Below are positions 4,957 to 7,582 of a stretch of 7,582 bases of DNA, in pieces. A model generated the notes under the pieces. The model was given only the letters and a program-made list of their open reading frames with translations, did no database searches and had not been told where the DNA came from. This DNA comes from Cyanobacteria bacterium Co-bin13 (GTDB taxonomy: Bacteria; Cyanobacteriota; Cyanobacteriia; Phormidesmidales; Phormidesmidaceae). Both the position numbers and the translations under genes were made by a program. Positions within the stretch are counted from its first letter, which is position 1. Each line of letters begins with the position of its first letter. Location: contig JACVRP010000176.1 in assembly GCA_014534385.1 (NCBI GenBank), positions 1 to 7,582 of the forward strand, given 5' to 3'.

Positions 4957-6906
4957 ATGGTTCAGACCCCTATTAAGCCAGCTCATCAAGACTCCGGCGC
5001 AAGCCCGCAAAAGCGCTCCAAAGTAGAGGCTCTCAAAGAGCGGAGCAACTTTCTGCGAGAACCGCTTGCGACCGAACTGCTGGAAGACACGACCCACTTT
5101 TCTGAAGACGCAATTCAAATTCTTAAATTTCACGGGTCTTACCAGCAAGACAACCGGGACAATCGCGTTAAAGGGGCTGAAAAAGACTATCAGATGATGC
5201 TCCGCACCCGGAATCCGGGCGGCTTCATTCCCCCTGAGCTGTATCTGACCCTAGACAAGCTCTCCGACGAATACGGCAACCACACGCTGCGGGCCACGAC
5301 CCGTCAGGGTTTTCAGCTCCACGGCGTGCTCAAGAAGAATCTGAAGGCGACGATTGCGGCTATTGTGCAGAACCTGGGTTCGACCCTGGGGGCTTGCGGC
5401 GATATTAACCGCAACGTGATGGCTCCACCAGCGCCGTTCAAAAATCGGCCTGAATACACCCTGGCCTGTGAGTATGCTGACAACATCGCCGACCTGCTGC
5501 GCCCCCAAACCGAAGCCTATTACGAAATTTGGCTGGATGGGGAAAAGTTCCTCTCCGTAGAGGAGCACCCCGACGTCGTGGCAGCTCGCCAGCGCAACAC
5601 GAATGGCACCAACATTGAAGGCAACCTAGAGCCGATCTACGGCACCCACTACATGCCCCGCAAGTTCAAAATTGCGGTGACGGTGCCGGGAGACAACTCG
5701 GTCGATGCCTACACCCAGGACGTAACGCTGGTTGTAATGACCAACGACCAGGGTGAGCTGCAGGGCTTTAATATCCTGGCGGGCGGCGGTTTAGGCCGCA
5801 CCCACAACAAGGAAGAGACCTTTGCTCGAACTGCCGATGAGATCGGTTATGTCGATAAGGCCGACGTCTACGATGTGATGAAGGCCATCGTGGCGACTCA
5901 GCGGGACTACGGCGATCGCTATAACCGTCGCCATGCGCGGATGAAGTATCTCCTCCATGACTGGGGCGTAGATCGCTTCCGGCAACAGGTAGAGCAGTAC
6001 CTGGGCAAGCCGCTGCAGCCCTACCAGCCCCTGCCCGACTGGAAATTTTACGACTACTTAGGCTGGCATGAGCAGGGCGATGGCAAGCTGTTTGTTGGCG
6101 TACAGATCGACAACGGTCGCGTCTACGACAACGGCACCCTCAAGCTAAAGACGGCTTTGCGGGAGATCGTTGAGCGCTTCAATCTGCCCATGCGGGTTAC
6201 GCCTAACCAGAGCGTGCTGCTGTACGAGATTGATCCCCAAGACAAAGCTGCCATTCAGGACATCCTCAGCCGCAACGGCATCAAAGCCGAGACGGAAATT
6301 GACCCGCTAGTGCGCTTCGCGATGGCCTGCCCGGCACTGCCAACTTGTGGTCTGGCAGTTACTGAGTCAGAGCGGATTATTCCCAGCATTTTGGAGCGGC
6401 TCCGCACGCTGCTAACTAAGTTGGGTCTAGAAAACGAGCACTTTGTCGTGCGGATGACGGGCTGCCCCAATGGCTGCGCTCGCCCCTACATGGCCGAACT
6501 GGGCTTTGTCGGCAGTGCGCCTGAGTCTTATCAGGTCTGGTTGGGCGGTTCTCCCAATCAAACGCGGCTGGCACAGCCCTTTATGGAGCGGCTCCATGAA
6601 AATGACATTGAGAGTAAGCTAGAGCCGATCTTTGTCCTCTTCCGTGAAGAGCGCCAGGCGGGAGAAAGCTTTGGCGACTTTTGCGATCGCATTGGTTTTG
6701 AGGCCATTCGCAGATTTAGCGAAAACTACGTCCCAGTGCAGGATGCCGTTAAGCTAGCCAAGGAAAATCGCCACCGCATTAGCATCTCCAACGATGTCTA
6801 TACCGTTCTCAAAGCCGCCTCTGACCGAGAAGGGCGGCCGATGTCCCAAATCACGGCAGATGCGATCGCATTCTACCTCAATCAGCAGGCGCAATCAGAC
6901 CTGTAG
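4957..6906 (+). CDS. sir: Ferredoxin-sulfite reductase with C-terminal ribbon-helix-helix-like tail
   Basis: This 649-residue assimilatory enzyme reduces sulfite to sulfide with six electrons from ferredoxin, using sirohaem and a 4Fe-4S cluster. Seen in sequence: the sulfite reductase signature [11 protein letters not shown] (60-70), [10 protein letters not shown] (114-123) with the substrate arginine R116, GDINRNV with R152, RKFK with K236 and K238, and the cluster cysteines C458-x5-C464 and C503-PNG-C507. These match Arg83, Arg153, Lys215 and Lys217 of E. coli CysI by motif. The catalytic part ends near residue 590. The tail from about 604 (RISIS, then [15 protein letters not shown], then [15 protein letters not shown]) has the strand-helix-helix pattern of a CopG/MetJ-type ribbon-helix-helix. 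ATG 4957 was chosen for the family-like N-terminus and TGGAA 8 nt upstream; GTG 4840 is an alternative. Confidence 0.95.
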   Translation: MVQTPIKPAHQDSGASPQKRSKVEALKERSNFLREPLATELLEDTTHFSEDAIQILKFHGSYQQDNRDNRVKGAEKDYQMMLRTRNPGGFIPPELYLTLDKLSDEYGNHTLRATTRQGFQLHGVLKKNLKATIAAIVQNLGSTLGACGDINRNVMAPPAPFKNRPEYTLACEYADNIADLLRPQTEAYYEIWLDGEKFLSVEEHPDVVAARQRNTNGTNIEGNLEPIYGTHYMPRKFKIAVTVPGDNSVDAYTQDVTLVVMTNDQGELQGFNILAGGGLGRTHNKEETFARTADEIGYVDKADVYDVMKAIVATQRDYGDRYNRRHARMKYLLHDWGVDRFRQQVEQYLGKPLQPYQPLPDWKFYDYLGWHEQGDGKLFVGVQIDNGRVYDNGTLKLKTALREIVERFNLPMRVTPNQSVLLYEIDPQDKAAIQDILSRNGIKAETEIDPLVRFAMACPALPTCGLAVTESERIIPSILERLRTLLTKLGLENEHFVVRMTGCPNGCARPYMAELGFVGSAPESYQVWLGGSPNQTRLAQPFMERLHENDIESKLEPIFVLFREERQAGESFGDFCDRIGFEAIRRFSENYVPVQDAVKLAKENRHRISISNDVYTVLKAASDREGRPMSQITADAIAFYLNQQAQSDL

Positions 6907-6932
6907 AGACAGCTAACAACCTATCAAAACAA

Positions 6933-6961
6933 AAACGGGAGCCTGATTCAGGCTCCCGTTT
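6933..6961. terminator. Bidirectional hairpin terminator between sir and the small membrane protein gene
   Basis: AAACGGGAGCCTGA (6933-6946) and TCAGGCTCCCGTTT (6948-6961) are perfect 14-base inverted repeats with T6947 at the centre; the practical RNA stem is about 12-13 bp with a tiny loop. On the plus strand it is followed by a short TTT and lies 26 nt after the sir stop. On the minus strand the hairpin is followed by TTTTTGTTTTG, a much better U-tract. It can therefore stop both convergent transcripts and should be stronger for the minus strand. Confidence 0.92.
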
Positions 6962-7031
6962 CTATGCATTCTGTCTAGAGAGGATAGAACACTAAAAAAT
7001 TGAGAAAGGATTCGAGCGATGAGCAAGTCAG

Positions 7032-7166
7032 CTAAGCTGCACTCGTCCCATTAGACTGGTGAATCCGGTCGGGCAGTACCCACAGCAGAGCTGGGCACAC
7101 CACTAACGTCATTGCCGTCACAACAGCAATAATTTGTAGACCTTCGATCATTGCGCTATTCATCAT
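7032..7166 (-). CDS. 44-residue single-span membrane protein under glutamine riboswitch control
   Basis: The frame encodes MMNSAMIEGL followed by a hydrophobic span (about residues 10-31, IIAVVTAMTLVVCPALLWVL with a central Pro and Cys), then the polar tail PDRIHQSNGTSAA. ATG 7166 has AGAGG 5 nt upstream; ATG 7163 directly after it is 8 nt from the same site, so either could be used. I do not recognise the family. It sits directly downstream of a glutamine riboswitch and NtcA box, the position where the 'Downstream-peptide' RNA class has its short frames, and it has its own terminator. This context points to a small regulator or subunit made according to nitrogen status, placed in a membrane. 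It is not similar to the soluble glutamine synthetase inactivating factors. It resembles small photosystem subunits only in size and hydrophobicity. Confidence 0.8.
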   Translation of the reverse strand: MMNSAMIEGLQIIAVVTAMTLVVCPALLWVLPDRIHQSNGTSAA

Positions 7167-7169
7167 CTT

Positions 7170-7200
7170 CGCCTCTAAGTCAACGGCTATGGTTGAGGCG
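7170..7200 (-). promoter_or_regulatory. Hairpin masking the Shine-Dalgarno of the small membrane protein gene
   Basis: On the minus strand CGCCTC (7200-7195), the six bases right after the aptamer, pair perfectly with GAGGCG (7175-7170), which holds the GAGG ribosome binding site. AAC (7194-7192) can extend the stem with GTT (7184-7182). The partner segment GCCTCAACC (7199-7191) can alternatively pair with GGTTGAAGC (7242-7234) inside the aptamer, with one mismatch. This makes a plausible expression platform for translational control. Confidence 0.65.
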
Positions 7201-7279
7201 CGTTCCTTGGGGATGAGTCCCTACTTCCGTCCTGCTTCAACCCATGTCTAAGAAGAAATGTTCATAAGCAAGATGAACG
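7201..7279 (-). promoter_or_regulatory. Glutamine riboswitch (glnA / Downstream-peptide RNA class)
   Basis: On the minus strand the element reads CGTTCATC (7279-7272), a variable P2 arm, ACGGAAGTAGG (7230-7220), a small P3 hairpin, and AAGGAACG (7208-7201). These are the conserved blocks of the glnA and Downstream-peptide motifs, both shown to bind L-glutamine. P1 is CGTTC (7279-7275) with GAACG (7205-7201). P2 is CTTGCTT (7272-7266) with AAGCAGG (7237-7231), seven pairs with one G-U. P3 is GGGA (7221-7218) with TCCC (7213-7210), loop CTCA. The GGAAGTA block matches the loop E-like junction motif. It lies 34 nt before the ATG of the small membrane protein gene, so it is expected to control that gene. 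Confidence 0.93.
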
Positions 7280-7298
7280 ATTTATCCTTTTATCTGTC

Positions 7299-7314
7299 TG
7301 TATCTATTATTACA
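7299..7314 (-). promoter_or_regulatory. Perfect NtcA box (TGTA-N8-TACA) at the riboswitch promoter
   Basis: TGTATCTATTATTACA is an exact match to the extended consensus of NtcA, the 2-oxoglutarate-responsive CRP-family regulator of nitrogen genes in cyanobacteria. It ends 20 bp before the first conserved base of the riboswitch (7279). The usual activating position (centre at -41.5) would place the transcript start near 7265, inside the aptamer, so activation of an intact riboswitch transcript is unlikely. On the minus strand AATAAT (7311-7306) is a -10-like hexamer within the box. The geometry fits repression by NtcA. Confidence 0.75.
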
Positions 7315-7391
7315 TTTCTTCAGGAAGTTGACTGCTGAGTTTACAGTTTTTTATGCATTCGGGCTGCCTATAGCCATTGCTGTATCGCGTG

Positions 7392-7425
7392 TGCTGTATA
7401 CGCCTGCAGCAGAGGCGTGATATAG
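7392..7425. other. Hairpin with flanking short repeats, function unknown
   Basis: ACGCCT (7400-7405) pairs with AGGCGT (7413-7418) around GCAGCAG. TGCTGTAT occurs twice just before it (7378-7385 and 7392-7399), 14 bp apart. No gene or promoter is apparent between 7320 and 7455, and the role of this structure is unclear. Confidence 0.35.
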
Positions 7426-7459
7426 CTGTCGCCACATAGCTTAGGACATCCGATTGTTT

Positions 7460-7576
7460 GGGGGTGTGGGGGCTGCGTCCCCAGCCAGGGGTTCCACCCC
7501 TGCACCCCGTCCTACGGCGGTTACCGCCCCCCTAGCCCCCAAGTCTGGGGGGAACTGGATTGAAGTACCCCAGACT
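7460..7576. repeat. GC-rich palindromic repeat cluster
   Basis: The segment folds into several hairpins: GGGGGC/GTCCCC (7468-7473 and 7477-7482), CAGGGGT/ACCCCTG (7486-7492 and 7496-7502), an outer stem GGGGTG/CACCCC (7461-7466 and 7503-7508) enclosing both, GGCGG/CCGCC (7516-7520 and 7524-7528), and AGTCTGGGG/CCCCAGACT (7542-7550 and 7568-7576). The core (7468-7508, with CAGGGGTTCCACCCCTG) looks like the dispersed intergenic palindromes of filamentous cyanobacteria. I see no coding frame. The 9-bp inverted repeat at the right end could bound a small mobile palindromic element, but the window stops there. Confidence 0.6.
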
Positions 7577-7582
7577 ATAGCC

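Noticed and set aside
4957..6906. Ferredoxin-nitrite reductase (nirA), which has the same fold
   Set aside because: [11 protein letters not shown], the RKFK lysines and the overall length with the N-terminal region fit sulfite reductase; no nitrate assimilation genes are nearby.
7032..7166. Small photosystem subunit such as Psb30/Ycf12 or PsbX
   Set aside because: Only a vague pattern of hydrophobic residues is shared; no stretch of residues I would trust, and the regulatory context is nitrogen, not light.
7032..7166. Glutamine synthetase inactivating factor (gifA/gifB)
   Set aside because: Those are soluble, basic proteins without a membrane span; this one is mainly a hydrophobic helix.

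Overview
The window comes from a cyanobacterium, probably a filamentous one of the Leptolyngbya/Nodosilinea kind, although the genus is a guess. The supporting evidence is phycobilisome rod and lyase genes (cpcC end, cpcD, cpcE, cpcF), a CRR7-type protein, a ferredoxin-dependent sulfite reductase, ten copies of the cyanobacterial palindrome GCGATCGC (HIP1), and a glutamine riboswitch of a class found mainly in cyanobacteria and their phages.

Positions 1-2075 (+) hold the 3' part of a phycocyanin operon. It contains the last 15 codons of the rod linker cpcC, a spacer with two stem-loops, cpcD (rod-capping linker), and cpcE and cpcF, the two subunits of the lyase that attaches phycocyanobilin to the phycocyanin alpha subunit. 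A duplicated short repeat begins at the cpcE stop codon and lies in the cpcE-cpcF gap.

Positions 2078-4610 (-) hold a likely three-gene operon transcribed toward cpcF. The order is a CRR7-family protein, a LpxB-related glycosyltransferase-like protein, and a DUF389 membrane protein. The DUF389 gene ends only 2 bp from the cpcF stop.

Positions 4611-4956 are a divergent regulatory region. It carries three TAACG repeats spaced exactly 11 bp (Pho-box-like), a -10-like element overlapping an ATATAGCTATAT palindrome, and a degenerate 15-bp tandem repeat in the leader of the next gene. Positions 4957-6906 (+) encode ferredoxin-sulfite reductase (sir). Its last ~45 residues look like a ribbon-helix-helix module, which is not part of the catalytic fold. 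A strong bidirectional hairpin terminator follows.

Positions 7032-7314 (-) hold the most interesting unit. A perfect NtcA box (TGTA-N8-TACA) lies just upstream of a glutamine riboswitch of the glnA/Downstream-peptide class. The riboswitch is followed by a 44-residue single-span membrane protein whose Shine-Dalgarno can be masked by a hairpin next to the aptamer. This small protein therefore appears to be under double nitrogen control, by 2-oxoglutarate through NtcA and by glutamine through the RNA. The rest of the window (7320-7582) holds no gene that I can support, only hairpins and GC-rich palindromic repeats.
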